NCBI GenBank assembly: GCA_963816775.1
Contig: CAWFLX010000010.1
Span: 1-64,000 of the forward strand
Direction of reading: 5' to 3'
Length of the DNA: 64,000 nt
Source: JAFAXD01 sp963816775
Lineage (GTDB): Bacteria; Pseudomonadota; Alphaproteobacteria; Rhizobiales; Xanthobacteraceae
Shown here: in pieces, positions 1 through 9,055 of the stretch
How positions within the stretch are numbered: position 1 is the stretch's first letter
Layout: each line of letters starts with the position of its first letter
Notes under the pieces: generated by a model
What the model saw: the letters and a program-made list of their open reading frames with translations, nothing else
Databases searched by the model: none
Told to the model about the DNA's origin: nothing
Made by a program: the position numbers and the translations under genes

Positions 1-1027
1 GCAGCTCCTCGCGCACAAGATCGAGGCGCTCGAACGCCGATTTGTCGGACACCAGGAACAGGTCGGCATCGCCGTCGATCGCCTGATGCCGGGCGAAGGT
101 CCAGTGCGGGATCGTGAACACGTCGTCCTGCGACCAATCGAACGTCTTGTCGCCGATGGTGGAGCGGCCAGCGCCTGCGACGACGAGGCAGATCACATTG
201 TAGGTCGCGCGCTTGCTGCGCGTCGGGCTCTTGCCAAGCCGCACCGCGTAACAATCGAGCGTCGGCATGACCGCGCCGCCGGTCGCGGGATTGACGTAGC
301 GGATGGTGCGGGCGCCGTCAGCGCCAATCGGCGCGTGCGCCAGCATGGCCCGCGTCGCCGTGCCCGGATAGCGATATTTCGGCGAACTCGACGTGTCGTT
401 GGTCGCGCCTTGGACGCGCAGCCCGGCCTGCGTCCACAGCTCCTCTTCACCGGAATCCACTTGCCAGAATTCGTTGTTGCGCGGGTCGCCGGGTTCGAAG
501 AAATGCGCATCGACGGCGCGGATCAGCGGCATGTTGGCGGCGTCGAACCAGATGATGCGGTGGTCGCTTTCATTGATGTGTCCGTGCCAGCACATCGGCG
601 GCGTGAGGATGAGATCGCCGGCCTGCATGTCGCAACGCCGCCCGTTGACGATCGTTGCGGCGCCGTCCGCGCGGGTGGCGAACCGGATGGCGGCGCCGGT
701 GTGGCGATGCGGGCGTGCGCGATCGCCCGGCTCGAGCACCGTGAACGCCGCCAGCAGCGTACTGGTCGTGGTGGTCTCATTGCCGAACGCCGGATGCGCC
801 ATGATCAACGCGCGCCGTTCAATGTCGTTGATCGACACCTCGCCGACGGAGCGATGCAGGAACGGCTCGATGTCGCGCCAGCGCCAATGAAACGGCGCAT
901 CCTTGGGCTGCGGTTTGATCGGCGTAATGCGCTGGTAGCGATCCCACAGCGGATGCAGATTGTGGGCTTCAAGCTCGGCGACGAACGGCGTTTGTGCCGG
1001 GTACGTGCCGGTTCCAGGCTCGGCCAT
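1..1027 (-). CDS. gentisate 1,2-dioxygenase (3' end beyond the window)
   Basis: I translated this minus-strand frame by hand; it is open from the ATG at 1027 to the window edge, 342 codons, close to the usual 345-380 residues. It reads as a bicupin: the first cupin has the PHRH metal motif at residues 106-109, and a WHGH motif follows about 40 residues later. Gentisate dioxygenases use Fe(II) to cleave gentisate to maleylpyruvate in the cytoplasm. The start has a strong GGAGGTGGAG site. It lies 23 bp after the binding-protein gene and is the last visible gene of the operon. A salicylate or 1-hydroxy-2-naphthoate dioxygenase of the same family is the main alternative. Confidence 0.85.
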   Translation of the reverse strand, partial: MAEPGTGTYPAQTPFVAELEAHNLHPLWDRYQRITPIKPQPKDAPFHWRWRDIEPFLHRSVGEVSINDIERRALIMAHPAFGNETTTTSTLLAAFTVLEPGDRARPHRHTGAAIRFATRADGAATIVNGRRCDMQAGDLILTPPMCWHGHINESDHRIIWFDAANMPLIRAVDAHFFEPGDPRNNEFWQVDSGEEELWTQAGLRVQGATNDTSSSPKYRYPGTATRAMLAHAPIGADGARTIRYVNPATGGAVMPTLDCYAVRLGKSPTRSKRATYNVICLVVAGAGRSTIGDKTFDWSQDDVFTIPHWTFARHQAIDGDADLFLVSDKSAFERLDLVREEL

Positions 1028-1050
1028 CGCCTCCACCTCCTCAGGCGGCC

Positions 1051-1986
1051 TCACGTCTTCGGCAGCTTTGCGTCGACGTTTGAGCTGTCGATCAGGTTGT
1101 GCTTGATGAACACGCGCGGCTCGATCTTGTCGCCCTTGAGATAGGTCGCGAGCACGTCGACGCCCAGCCGGCCCCATTCGACCGGATTAAGTTCGACCGT
1201 CATCGCCATGTTTCCGTCTTTCACGGCGCGCAGGGCGGGCGGCACGCCGTTCATGCCGGTGACGATCGTCTTGCCGGCGCGGTTGGCGGCGAGCACAGCC
1301 TGCATGGCGCCGAGTGCGACGTCGTCGTTCGCGGTATAGACCGCGGCCAAATCCGGATTGGCGACGAGCGCGTCCTCGGTCTGCTTGACGCCGCGCTCGC
1401 GGGTCAACGGACCGTCGGATTTGAACACGATCTTGATGTCGGGATACTTGGCCATGACTTCAGTATAACCCTCGGCCAAGTTCTTGAACGTGGGGGCGCC
1501 GCTCGGGCCGAGCAGCATCGCGACCTGACCCTTGCCGCCGAGTTTCTTGGCGGTCCATTCCGCAATGTCGCGGCCGATCTGCTTCTCGTCCATGGCCACG
1601 TGGATCGTCTGGTTGGGCGAGACCGAGCCGCGCGCGACCGAGACGATCGGAACCTTGGCGGCCGCCGCCGCGTCGTAGGCGGCGTTGACGCCGACTGCGT
1701 CGATCGGCGAGATCAGGATGCCCTTGACGCCGCGCGCCACCAGATCCTGTACGCCGTTGATCTGCTTGAGCTTGTCCTCGTTGGCGGAAACCGTCGCCAC
1801 GTCCCAGCCGAGCTCTTGGGCGCGTGCCCGAATTCCCTTCAGCATCGCGATGTAGAACGGATTGTCGTCCTGTGCGAGCGAGACCCCGATGGTGACCTTG
1901 TCGGCCGGCGCCGGCGCTTGCGCGGCGGCCGGAGATGCGGCGGCGAGCAAGAGCGTCGCGAGCGCGGCGAAGCGTGCATTGAGCAT
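1051..1986 (-). CDS. periplasmic sugar-type binding protein of an ABC importer
   Basis: This is a 311-residue protein of the Peripla_BP_4 (RbsB-like) family that captures ligand in the periplasm for the permease and ATPase encoded just upstream. The ATG at 1986 is preferred over a frame start at 2040: it has AGGAGG upstream and opens a clear signal peptide ending near ASPAAAQA. The mature part begins KVTIGVSLAQDDNPF, the usual first strand, and later shows the IDAVG and TANDD hinge motifs. It starts 13 bp after the permease stop. The ligand cannot be read from sequence; the aromatic operon context makes a non-sugar ligand possible. Confidence 0.9.
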   Translation of the reverse strand: MLNARFAALATLLLAAASPAAAQAPAPADKVTIGVSLAQDDNPFYIAMLKGIRARAQELGWDVATVSANEDKLKQINGVQDLVARGVKGILISPIDAVGVNAAYDAAAAAKVPIVSVARGSVSPNQTIHVAMDEKQIGRDIAEWTAKKLGGKGQVAMLLGPSGAPTFKNLAEGYTEVMAKYPDIKIVFKSDGPLTRERGVKQTEDALVANPDLAAVYTANDDVALGAMQAVLAANRAGKTIVTGMNGVPPALRAVKDGNMAMTVELNPVEWGRLGVDVLATYLKGDKIEPRVFIKHNLIDSSNVDAKLPKT

Positions 1987-1999
1987 GGCCTGGTCCTCC

Positions 2000-2959
2000 T
2001 TATTTGCGTGAGCGTAGCCTCTCGGCGGCGGCGGCCGCAATGATCACGACGCCGACCGCAACACGCTGCCAATAGGAATCGACATTGAGCAGGTTGAGCG
2101 CGTTGCCGAGCACAATCATGATGAACACGCCGATCACCGACTTGACCAGCGTTCCTTCGCCGCCGTGCAGCGACGCTCCGCCGAGGACGACGGCTGCGAT
2201 CGCAGTCAGTTCGTAGAATTCGCCGGCGGTCGGCTGGCCCGATTGCAGGCGCGCGGCCAGCATGACGCCCGCAACGCCGGCGAGCGCTCCGCACCAGATA
2301 TAGGTCGAGGCGATTACGCGCCGCACCGGGATGCCCGAGAGGTAGGCCGCTTCCCGTCCGCCGCCGGTGGCGTAGATGCGGCGCCCGTAGGGGGTGAGGC
2401 GCATCACGAACGACAGCACGGCCAGCAGCACCGCCGGGACCCAGACCAGCAAATGCACGCCGAAGAGCCGTGCCGATCCGAATGCAACGAATGCACTGGG
2501 TAGGCCGGCGTCACCACTCACCGGCGCTCCGCCGGTGATCAGGAATACAACGCCTCGCACCAGCACCATCGTGCCCAACGTCGTGATGAACGGATTGACC
2601 TTGAGAAACGCGATCACCAGGCCGTTGGCGAGGCCGACCGCGGCGCCCGCCACGATGCCGGCCACCACGCCGGCGGCGATCCCGGCCTCGAGCATCACCA
2701 TGGCGGCCACGCACCCCGCAAGCGCGGCGGACGACCCGACCGAGAGGTCGAACCCGCCGCCAACAATGACGAATGTCATCCCCATGGCGATCACCGCCAT
2801 GATTGATGATTGCACCAGGATGTTGGTGAGGTTAAGCGGCGACAGAAAACGCGGCGTCAGCAGCGCGGTCGCGGCGCACAGCACGACCAAGGTAATAAGC
2901 GGGATTTGGCCGGCCAGCTTCCCCCGCAATCCCGATGATATCGCCCAGGTCGTTTTCAC
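2000..2959 (-). CDS. ABC importer permease, RbsC type
   Basis: This 319-residue membrane protein has about eight to ten hydrophobic segments and the BPD_transp_2 core, including the AMGMTFVIVGGGFDLSVGS stretch typical of ribose-type permeases and a late LNLLNVDSYWQ segment. It would form the inner-membrane channel with the ATPase encoded upstream. The start is GTG at 2959, overlapping the ATPase stop codon as GTGA, so the two are probably translationally coupled. Nothing looks truncated. Confidence 0.92.
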   Translation of the reverse strand: MKTTWAISSGLRGKLAGQIPLITLVVLCAATALLTPRFLSPLNLTNILVQSSIMAVIAMGMTFVIVGGGFDLSVGSSAALAGCVAAMVMLEAGIAAGVVAGIVAGAAVGLANGLVIAFLKVNPFITTLGTMVLVRGVVFLITGGAPVSGDAGLPSAFVAFGSARLFGVHLLVWVPAVLLAVLSFVMRLTPYGRRIYATGGGREAAYLSGIPVRRVIASTYIWCGALAGVAGVMLAARLQSGQPTAGEFYELTAIAAVVLGGASLHGGEGTLVKSVIGVFIMIVLGNALNLLNVDSYWQRVAVGVVIIAAAAAERLRSRK

Positions 2960-4473
2960 GCGCCGATCGCCGCCCGCAACGTTGGTTCGTCGAGGCCATC
3001 GGCGCGTTCAAGCCGCGCGACGATGCTGCCCTGTCGGACCGCAAGAACGGCGTCACAAAGGCGGCCGAGCTCGGCGAGGTCGGTTGACGCGATCAGGGCG
3101 CCTCCGCCCCGACGCACGAAATCGCGGATCAGCCCATGGATCTGGGCCTTGGCGCCGACGTCGATGCCTTGCGTCGGCTCTTCGAGCAGCAACACGTGAA
3201 CCCGGCGGGCGAGCCATTTGGCCAGAATGACCTTTTGCTGATTGCCACCCGAGAGCGCGCTGACCGGAAGCTCCGGCCGGCGCGGCCGGATGTCGAGGAG
3301 GTCCATGAGCTCGGCGACGATACGCCCGCCCGCGACGCCGTCGATGAGCGCACCGCGGGTCAGACGATTAAGGCTTGCCAACAGGATATTGTCGCGCACG
3401 GATTGATTGAGCACCAGGCCGAGCGCGCGCTCTCCCGGCACAAAACCGATCCCTGCCGCAATCGCATCCGCCGGACCGCGCAGCCGGCGCGACTGCGATC
3501 CCACCAAAATAGGTGAGGCGTTACGGACAACGCCGAACAGCCGCCGCATGAGGATGTCGGTGCCGCTGCCGAGCAGGCCGGCGACACCGACCGTTTCACC
3601 TGCGCGGAGCCTGATCGGATGTGCGCCGCCCAGGTCCGCCTCGACCAACGGCTCGCCGGCCATGGGCGGAGTGGCGTCAACCGTCTCGTGCGAGCGGCCG
3701 GTCATTGCGCTGACGAGATCGTCGACCGAGAAGGCGCCGCGCCGCGTCGTCGCCACCAAGCGGCCATCGCGCAGGACCGTGCAGCGGTCCGCGATCGCCA
3801 CGACCTCGTCGAGCTCATGCGAGATGTAGACGATGGCCGTGCCCCGCGCCTTGATCCGTGCCAGCACCGCAAACAGCCGCTCGATCTCGTGCTGTTCGAG
3901 CGCAGCGGTGGGTTCGTCCAGAATGAAGATGCGGCGCTGCCGATGCAGCGCCCGCCCGATCGCGACGAGTTGGCGCTCGGCAAACGAAAGGTCGGCAACC
4001 GGGCGGCTGACGTCGGGCGCAAAATCGAGTTGCACCAGGATGGCGCGGGCCTCTTCGTCCATACGCTTGCGATTGAGCAACGCGAGCGGCCCGAACCGAC
4101 GGACCGGCAGATCGCCGAGCGCGATGTTCTCGGAAATCGACAGCGCGGGCACCAGCCGTAGCTCCTGCGGGATGGTGACGATGCCGGCCGCGATCGCGTC
4201 GTGGGGGCTTGCGAAGTGGCGCACAACGCCACCCACGATGACCTGCCCGCGATCAGGCCGGTGGACGCCGGAGAGAATGCGAATGAGGGTCGATTTGCCG
4301 GCGCCGTTCTCGCCCACAACCGCGTGAATTTCGCCGGCCCCAACGTCAAAATCGACCCCGTCGAGCGCGAGCGTGGCGCCGAATTGCTTGCTGATGCCTT
4401 GCAGGCGAGCGGCCGCCGCCATTGAACGTGTCCCGTCCGCCGGACCGGGTCGCCAAGAATTGGCGTTGGTCAC
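2956..4473 (-). CDS. ABC importer ATP-binding protein, RbsA type
   Basis: This 505-residue protein has two tandem ABC ATPase halves, as in RbsA/MglA. The first has Walker A GENGAGKST near residues 54-62, a LSFAERQ signature and Walker B IFILDEPTAA. The second has a degenerate Walker A (GLLGSGTD), an intact LSGGNQQ signature and LLLEEPTQGIDVG. A degenerate second site is normal in this family. The GTG at 4473 overlaps the GST stop as GTGA; an ATG at 4422 is an alternative start just before the ATPase domain. Confidence 0.92.
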   Translation of the reverse strand: MTNANSWRPGPADGTRSMAAAARLQGISKQFGATLALDGVDFDVGAGEIHAVVGENGAGKSTLIRILSGVHRPDRGQVIVGGVVRHFASPHDAIAAGIVTIPQELRLVPALSISENIALGDLPVRRFGPLALLNRKRMDEEARAILVQLDFAPDVSRPVADLSFAERQLVAIGRALHRQRRIFILDEPTAALEQHEIERLFAVLARIKARGTAIVYISHELDEVVAIADRCTVLRDGRLVATTRRGAFSVDDLVSAMTGRSHETVDATPPMAGEPLVEADLGGAHPIRLRAGETVGVAGLLGSGTDILMRRLFGVVRNASPILVGSQSRRLRGPADAIAAGIGFVPGERALGLVLNQSVRDNILLASLNRLTRGALIDGVAGGRIVAELMDLLDIRPRRPELPVSALSGGNQQKVILAKWLARRVHVLLLEEPTQGIDVGAKAQIHGLIRDFVRRGGGALIASTDLAELGRLCDAVLAVRQGSIVARLERADGLDEPTLRAAIGA

Positions 4474-5084
4474 ACGGGGACTCTTTCCTGCTCGAGCACG
4501 CGGCGGACGGCAGGACGCTGCTGCATGCGATCCTTGAAAGCGGTGTAGTGCTTAAGATCGCGCATTGGGAGCTCGCGCCGGATTCCCCAAGTGTAGAACA
4601 CGAGCCCATAGGGATCGATCACGGAGTATCGGTCGAGAAACCAGTCCTTGCCGGCCAACATGTTGTTGATTTGCTTGAGGTAGCCGTGAAAGGTCTCCAG
4701 ACCGCGCGTTTTGAGCGCCGGAAACACCGCGGCATCGGCCGCGTACCGTTCCGGCCGGCTGACGTGGGCGTGCGCCGGATGCACGCTCGCGGCGAAGAAG
4801 CCGATCAGCGAGAGCGCTCTGGCTTCGGTCAGCGGATCGCTCGGCCACAGCCCGAACCGTTTGCCGAGGTAGGGCAGGATCGCCGTGTTCTCCGCGAGCG
4901 GCTGGCCGTTGTCGAGCCCAAGGACAGGCACGCGGCCCTGCGGGTTGATCTTGAGATAGGCTTCCGAGCGTTGCTCGTTATGAGCAAAGTCGACCTCGCG
5001 CGGCGTATAGGCTTCGCCGCTCTCCTCCAACACGATGTGCGCGGCGAGCGAGCACGCGCCGGGAGTGAAATAAAGTGTGAGCAT
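4470..5084 (-). CDS. glutathione S-transferase family protein
   Basis: This 204-residue protein begins MLTLYFTPGACSLAAHIVL, the thioredoxin-fold N-terminus of bacterial beta-like GSTs with the conserved Cys-Ser, followed by GRVPVLGLDNGQPLAENTAIL, which carries the cis-Pro and glutathione-binding loop. The ATG at 5084 has GGGAGGGG upstream; a frame start at 5105 lacks one. It sits between iorB and the importer genes. Gentisate operons often carry a glutathione-dependent maleylpyruvate isomerase, but those are usually zeta-like, so that role is only a guess. Confidence 0.85.
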   Translation of the reverse strand: MLTLYFTPGACSLAAHIVLEESGEAYTPREVDFAHNEQRSEAYLKINPQGRVPVLGLDNGQPLAENTAILPYLGKRFGLWPSDPLTEARALSLIGFFAASVHPAHAHVSRPERYAADAAVFPALKTRGLETFHGYLKQINNMLAGKDWFLDRYSVIDPYGLVFYTWGIRRELPMRDLKHYTAFKDRMQQRPAVRRVLEQERVPV

Positions 5085-5122
5085 GGCTGAGCCCCTCCCG
5101 GCCATTGACGCAATGCCGACGA

Positions 5123-6643
5123 CTACGCGTTCAATTCCGCAATCGCGGCCGCGAGTGCGGCGCCGGAATCGTCCGCGTTGGCGGCCTTGCGGAGCGCCGC
5201 AAGCTTGGCAGCCCCGTCCTGGCGGCCGATCAGCTGCGGGAGTGTCTTGATCAAAGCCGCAAACCGCGCTCGCCCGCGTTCGTGCGTGTCGCCGTAACCC
5301 TTGACCAGGTTGCGGGCCGCCGCGACTTCGATCGCGAGGTCATAATTCTTGTGCGCGGTGGCGGTGAGCGTCTCGAGCCACTCCTCAAGCGATTTTTGCT
5401 CTTCGCCGTAGCGCAGTGACTTTGGGCGCAGCGGCTTGAGCGCGGCGACGGCGTAGAGCAGCAGGAAGCCGCGCAGCGACGTAGTTTTGACGGTCTTGCC
5501 CTTGCGCGTCAGGCGATCGAGCAGACCGCGCACGAGATCGTTGCCCAAAATGAAACGCCCGAGCGGAGCCGGAAGCGTATCGGCAATTTCCTGGGTGCGC
5601 GGATGCATGAATTCGGCGATCTCGATGATCTGCCCGTCGGCGGCGCGCACCTCGGCGCGCACGCGTGCAAACCGCGACGGCCGGATCTTCAGCTCGGCCA
5701 CGCGGATCGTGTCCTCATAGGCCATGCCGAGCGCGAGCTGGCGGGCGGTCTCCTGCAGCAGGCGCAGCCGCCCGTCGCGTCCATTTTCGAGCGCGGCGAT
5801 CGGCGCCAGGCGCTGCAGATAAAGCCGCGCGTAGCCAACGTCCTGGTAGTCCGCGACCCGCTCGACCCCGGTGCTGACGATCTTGTGCGCCGCTTGTGGG
5901 ATTTGGCGCTCAACCTCGCGCATGGCGTCGGCAAGCGCGGCGCTCTCGGCCGGAGGGCGCGCGTCGGCCGATGGTGCCGGTGCGCGCACCGGAGCTGTCG
6001 TGCCGGCCAGCGCGGCTTCGAAGCCGGCCGTGAAGGCCGTAAGGCTCGCCTGGATGCCGACACCGCCACGCCGGATCGCCGCCTCAAAGGCCGCGCGTTC
6101 GAACGGCAACGCCCGCGCGCCGGCGAGTGCGCCGAACAGCACCGCGCTGATCACGCTGCCGGACGCTTCGGCGAGGGCCGCCATGTCGAAGGCGTAGAAC
6201 GATTTGGCGGCGCTACGGCAGCCTTCGAACAACGCCGTCTCGTCGACCCGGCCGTCCGCCATGGCGGTGCGCTCGGTCATCGAGAACACCCGGTTGGTTG
6301 ACGCGATCAGCGTGGTTCGATCCGGTGTCACCAGCCCGCGTTGGATGGCGCGGCCGGCCTCCATCAGCTCCGATGCAATCACAACGTCGACATCGCCCGG
6401 CATGGGAATCAGCGCCATCACTGGCTCGCGCCCGCCGTTGACGGGCCTGCGGAAAATCTCGAGGTAGTAGTTGGTGGCGCCGGTGCGTTGCGCGACGCCT
6501 GGCACCGAGGTGAGCTGCGCGATGTAGCCGTTGTGTTCCGCGAGGTCGATGAGCCAATCGGCGAGTACGCCGCCGCCTTCGCCGCCCATGGCGAAGATCG
6601 CGATTGTGATCGGCCGCGTCTTGGTCTCGAACGGAGCGTTCAT
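5123..6643 (-). CDS. iorB: indolepyruvate ferredoxin oxidoreductase, beta subunit (long form)
   Basis: This 506-residue protein carries the pyruvate-ferredoxin oxidoreductase gamma-type domain at its N-terminus (GGEGGGVLADWL near residue 20, then GVAQRTGATNYYLEIF), followed by a long C-terminal extension seen in proteobacterial IorB proteins. With IorA it oxidises aryl pyruvates such as indolepyruvate or phenylpyruvate to the aryl-acetyl-CoA, passing electrons to ferredoxin. It starts 17 bp after iorA, a normal operon spacing. Confidence 0.9.
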   Translation of the reverse strand: MNAPFETKTRPITIAIFAMGGEGGGVLADWLIDLAEHNGYIAQLTSVPGVAQRTGATNYYLEIFRRPVNGGREPVMALIPMPGDVDVVIASELMEAGRAIQRGLVTPDRTTLIASTNRVFSMTERTAMADGRVDETALFEGCRSAAKSFYAFDMAALAEASGSVISAVLFGALAGARALPFERAAFEAAIRRGGVGIQASLTAFTAGFEAALAGTTAPVRAPAPSADARPPAESAALADAMREVERQIPQAAHKIVSTGVERVADYQDVGYARLYLQRLAPIAALENGRDGRLRLLQETARQLALGMAYEDTIRVAELKIRPSRFARVRAEVRAADGQIIEIAEFMHPRTQEIADTLPAPLGRFILGNDLVRGLLDRLTRKGKTVKTTSLRGFLLLYAVAALKPLRPKSLRYGEEQKSLEEWLETLTATAHKNYDLAIEVAAARNLVKGYGDTHERGRARFAALIKTLPQLIGRQDGAAKLAALRKAANADDSGAALAAAIAELNA

Positions 6644-6659
6644 CGCCGATTTCTCAGGC

Positions 6660-8816
6660 TTATGCCGGCAACAACTGCCGACGTGCCAGTCGCTGCTGCA
6701 GGAACCCGATTACGGAGTCGCGCACGCGGGCCTTGAAGCGATCCCACCCGGTCGGATTGTTGATGATGGAAGCCCGGTAGAACGACGGGCACAGCACCGC
6801 GGCGTGCGCGACCTCGCCGCACAGGCCGCAGCCCACGCACGAGTTGATCACCCGGGTCACCGGATCGCTGCGCAGCGGATCGGGATTCGGCGCAATCGTC
6901 AGCGACGGGCAGCCCGACAGACGGATGCAGGAATGATCCCCGGTACAGGTGTCGGGGTCGACGCCAAAGCGTTCCCGCACCACGCGTTGCCCGTCCTTGA
7001 TCGCCTTCTGCATCAGCGGGCGTACACGGCGCTGCTTGTTGAGCATGCATTCCGACTGGGCGACGATCACCTTCGGGCCTTGGTGCGAGGTGGTGAGCGC
7101 CTCGCGCAGGGTGTCGCGCATCTTGGCGACGTCGTAGGTGTGGGTGAGGGTGCGCACCCAGCTGACACCGACGCCGCGCACCGCCCTCTCAATCGTGTTC
7201 TTGGTTGAGCGAATTTTGTTGTTCGCCGCCGAGGACAAGATGTCCTGCCCGCCGGTGGCGGCCGTATAGCCGTTATCGACGATGATGTGGACGTTGTTCG
7301 ATTTGTTGAAAACGGCGTTGCCGATGCTGGAGACGAGGCCGTTGTGCCAGAACCCGCCGTCGCCGATGATCGCGATCGCAGGTTTGTCGGTTTTGATGTT
7401 GAACGCCGACGCGCCCGCGCCGCCCAGGCCATAGCCCATGGTGGTGGCGCCGATATTGAATGGCGGCAGGATCGAAAACAGGTGGCAGCCGATGTCGCAG
7501 CTCACATGCCGCGGGCCGAGCTCGCGCTCGACAAGCTTCATGGCAGTAAAAATCGGCCGTTCCGGGCAGCCGGTGCAGAACGACGGCGGTCGCCCCTGCA
7601 CGTGCGGCTCGATTGTCTTGGCCGCGGCCGCGAGCCGCGTCGCCGCCTCGTTCGATGGCGCCGGGTGCGGCATGGCCGCCAGCACGTCGGCGCGGTAGGC
7701 ACGAACGAATTTCGTCAGACCGTCGCGCACCACGCCGCCGGTGTACTCTCCGGCCATCGGCAGCATGCTCTTGCCTTCAATGATGGTCTGCACGTCGGCG
7801 CGCCGCAGGATGGTGTTGATCGCCTGCTCGATGAACTCCGGCTGGCCTTCCTCGACCACCAGGACCGCGCGCTTGCCCTGCGCAAACCGCACGATTTCCT
7901 GGTCGATCAGCGGATAGGTAACGTTGAGCACGTAGAGCGGGACGCGACTCGCGCCGAACGCATCCGCCAGTCCCATGACCTCGAGCGCACGCAGGGTGGT
8001 GTTGTACATGCCGCCCTGCATGATGATCCCGATGTCGGTGAGATCGCCGTCGAAGAACTCGTTGAGCTTGTTGTCGGTGACGAACTTCACCGCCGCCGGC
8101 CAGCGCTTTTCGATCTTTTCCTTCTCGTGCAGATAGCTTGCCGGCGGGAGCACGATGCGGTCGACCTGGCGGCGTGGATTTTCCAGCGCGTCGCGCAGCG
8201 TGAAGCTCGGGCGCACGTTGTCCTTGGCAGGGAAGCGGCCGTGCACATGACAGGCGCGAATACGCACCTCCAGCATCACCGGGGTGTTCGACGCCTCCGA
8301 CAGTTCGAAGCCCTTTTCGACCGCGTTCACGATCGAGGGCAGGTTGGGTCGCGGGTCGAGGAGCCAGATTTGCGACTTCATGGCGTAGGCGTGACTGCGC
8401 TCCTGCATGATCGAGGAGCCTTCGCCGTAGTCCTCGCCGACGATGATCAGCGCCCCGCCAGTCACACCGCCGGACGAAAGATTCGCCAGCGCATCAGAGG
8501 CTACATTGGTCCCGACCGGCGCCTTGAAGGTCACTGCGCCGCGCAGCGGGTAGTTGACCGAGGCCGCGAGCGTCGCGGCCGCCGCCGCTTCGCTGGCGCT
8601 CGATTCGAAATGCACACCGAGCTCTTCGAGAATGTCGTTGGCGTCGCTGAGCACATCCATCAGGTGCGAGATCGGCGCGCCCTGATAGCCGGCCACATAG
8701 GAAACGCCAGATTCCAAGAGGGCTTTGGTGATCGCCAGAATGCCTTCCCCGCGGAATTCAGCGCCGGCTCCCAATTTGAGCTTCTGGACTTCTTCGCTGA
8801 ATGATCGTTCCGCCAT
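6660..8816 (-). CDS. iorA: indolepyruvate ferredoxin oxidoreductase, alpha subunit
   Basis: This 718-residue protein has the thiamine-diphosphate enzyme layout: a pyrimidine-binding half near the N-terminus (GYQGAPISHLMDVL) and a pyrophosphate-binding half with GDGGFWHNGLVSSIGNAVFNK. The last 110 residues hold a cysteine cluster (CTGDHSC, then NSCVGCGLCGEVA) that would bind Fe-S clusters; the spacing looks somewhat reduced compared with archaeal IorA, as is common in proteobacterial forms. It is the first gene of the seven-gene operon. The 240 bp upstream must hold the operon promoter, although no convincing box was picked out. Confidence 0.92.
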   Translation of the reverse strand: MAERSFSEEVQKLKLGAGAEFRGEGILAITKALLESGVSYVAGYQGAPISHLMDVLSDANDILEELGVHFESSASEAAAAATLAASVNYPLRGAVTFKAPVGTNVASDALANLSSGGVTGGALIIVGEDYGEGSSIMQERSHAYAMKSQIWLLDPRPNLPSIVNAVEKGFELSEASNTPVMLEVRIRACHVHGRFPAKDNVRPSFTLRDALENPRRQVDRIVLPPASYLHEKEKIEKRWPAAVKFVTDNKLNEFFDGDLTDIGIIMQGGMYNTTLRALEVMGLADAFGASRVPLYVLNVTYPLIDQEIVRFAQGKRAVLVVEEGQPEFIEQAINTILRRADVQTIIEGKSMLPMAGEYTGGVVRDGLTKFVRAYRADVLAAMPHPAPSNEAATRLAAAAKTIEPHVQGRPPSFCTGCPERPIFTAMKLVERELGPRHVSCDIGCHLFSILPPFNIGATTMGYGLGGAGASAFNIKTDKPAIAIIGDGGFWHNGLVSSIGNAVFNKSNNVHIIVDNGYTAATGGQDILSSAANNKIRSTKNTIERAVRGVGVSWVRTLTHTYDVAKMRDTLREALTTSHQGPKVIVAQSECMLNKQRRVRPLMQKAIKDGQRVVRERFGVDPDTCTGDHSCIRLSGCPSLTIAPNPDPLRSDPVTRVINSCVGCGLCGEVAHAAVLCPSFYRASIINNPTGWDRFKARVRDSVIGFLQQRLARRQLLPA

Positions 8817-9055
8817 GGCCTGCTCCGCTGTCTCGCGCGCCCGTTCGGACGCACCGGCGCCGCGCGAACGGTAAAACCCGCGCCAAGTATAGGTTCTCGG
8901 CCGCGGTTTGCCAGTGCTTTAAGCTTAAAGCTTTTGCGGGGGAGCCCCGCATTTGAAGCTGTAACGCACCGGCTGAGGTCCCGGTTGCACCCGTCGTGGT
9001 GCGTTGTGGCGCGCAAAGAGCGCGCGCTTAGCCTCCTCAAGACCTGTGGAATCGC

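Noticed and set aside
86..1144. 352-codon plus-strand ORF at the left edge
   Set aside because: It is the complement of the gentisate dioxygenase, which has cupin motifs and a proper SD; the plus frame is Arg-rich shadow sequence.
7287..8804. 505-codon plus-strand ORF opposite iorA
   Set aside because: It has no domain pattern and is strongly biased to Arg, His and Asp, as expected of an antisense frame in GC-rich DNA; iorA itself is clear.
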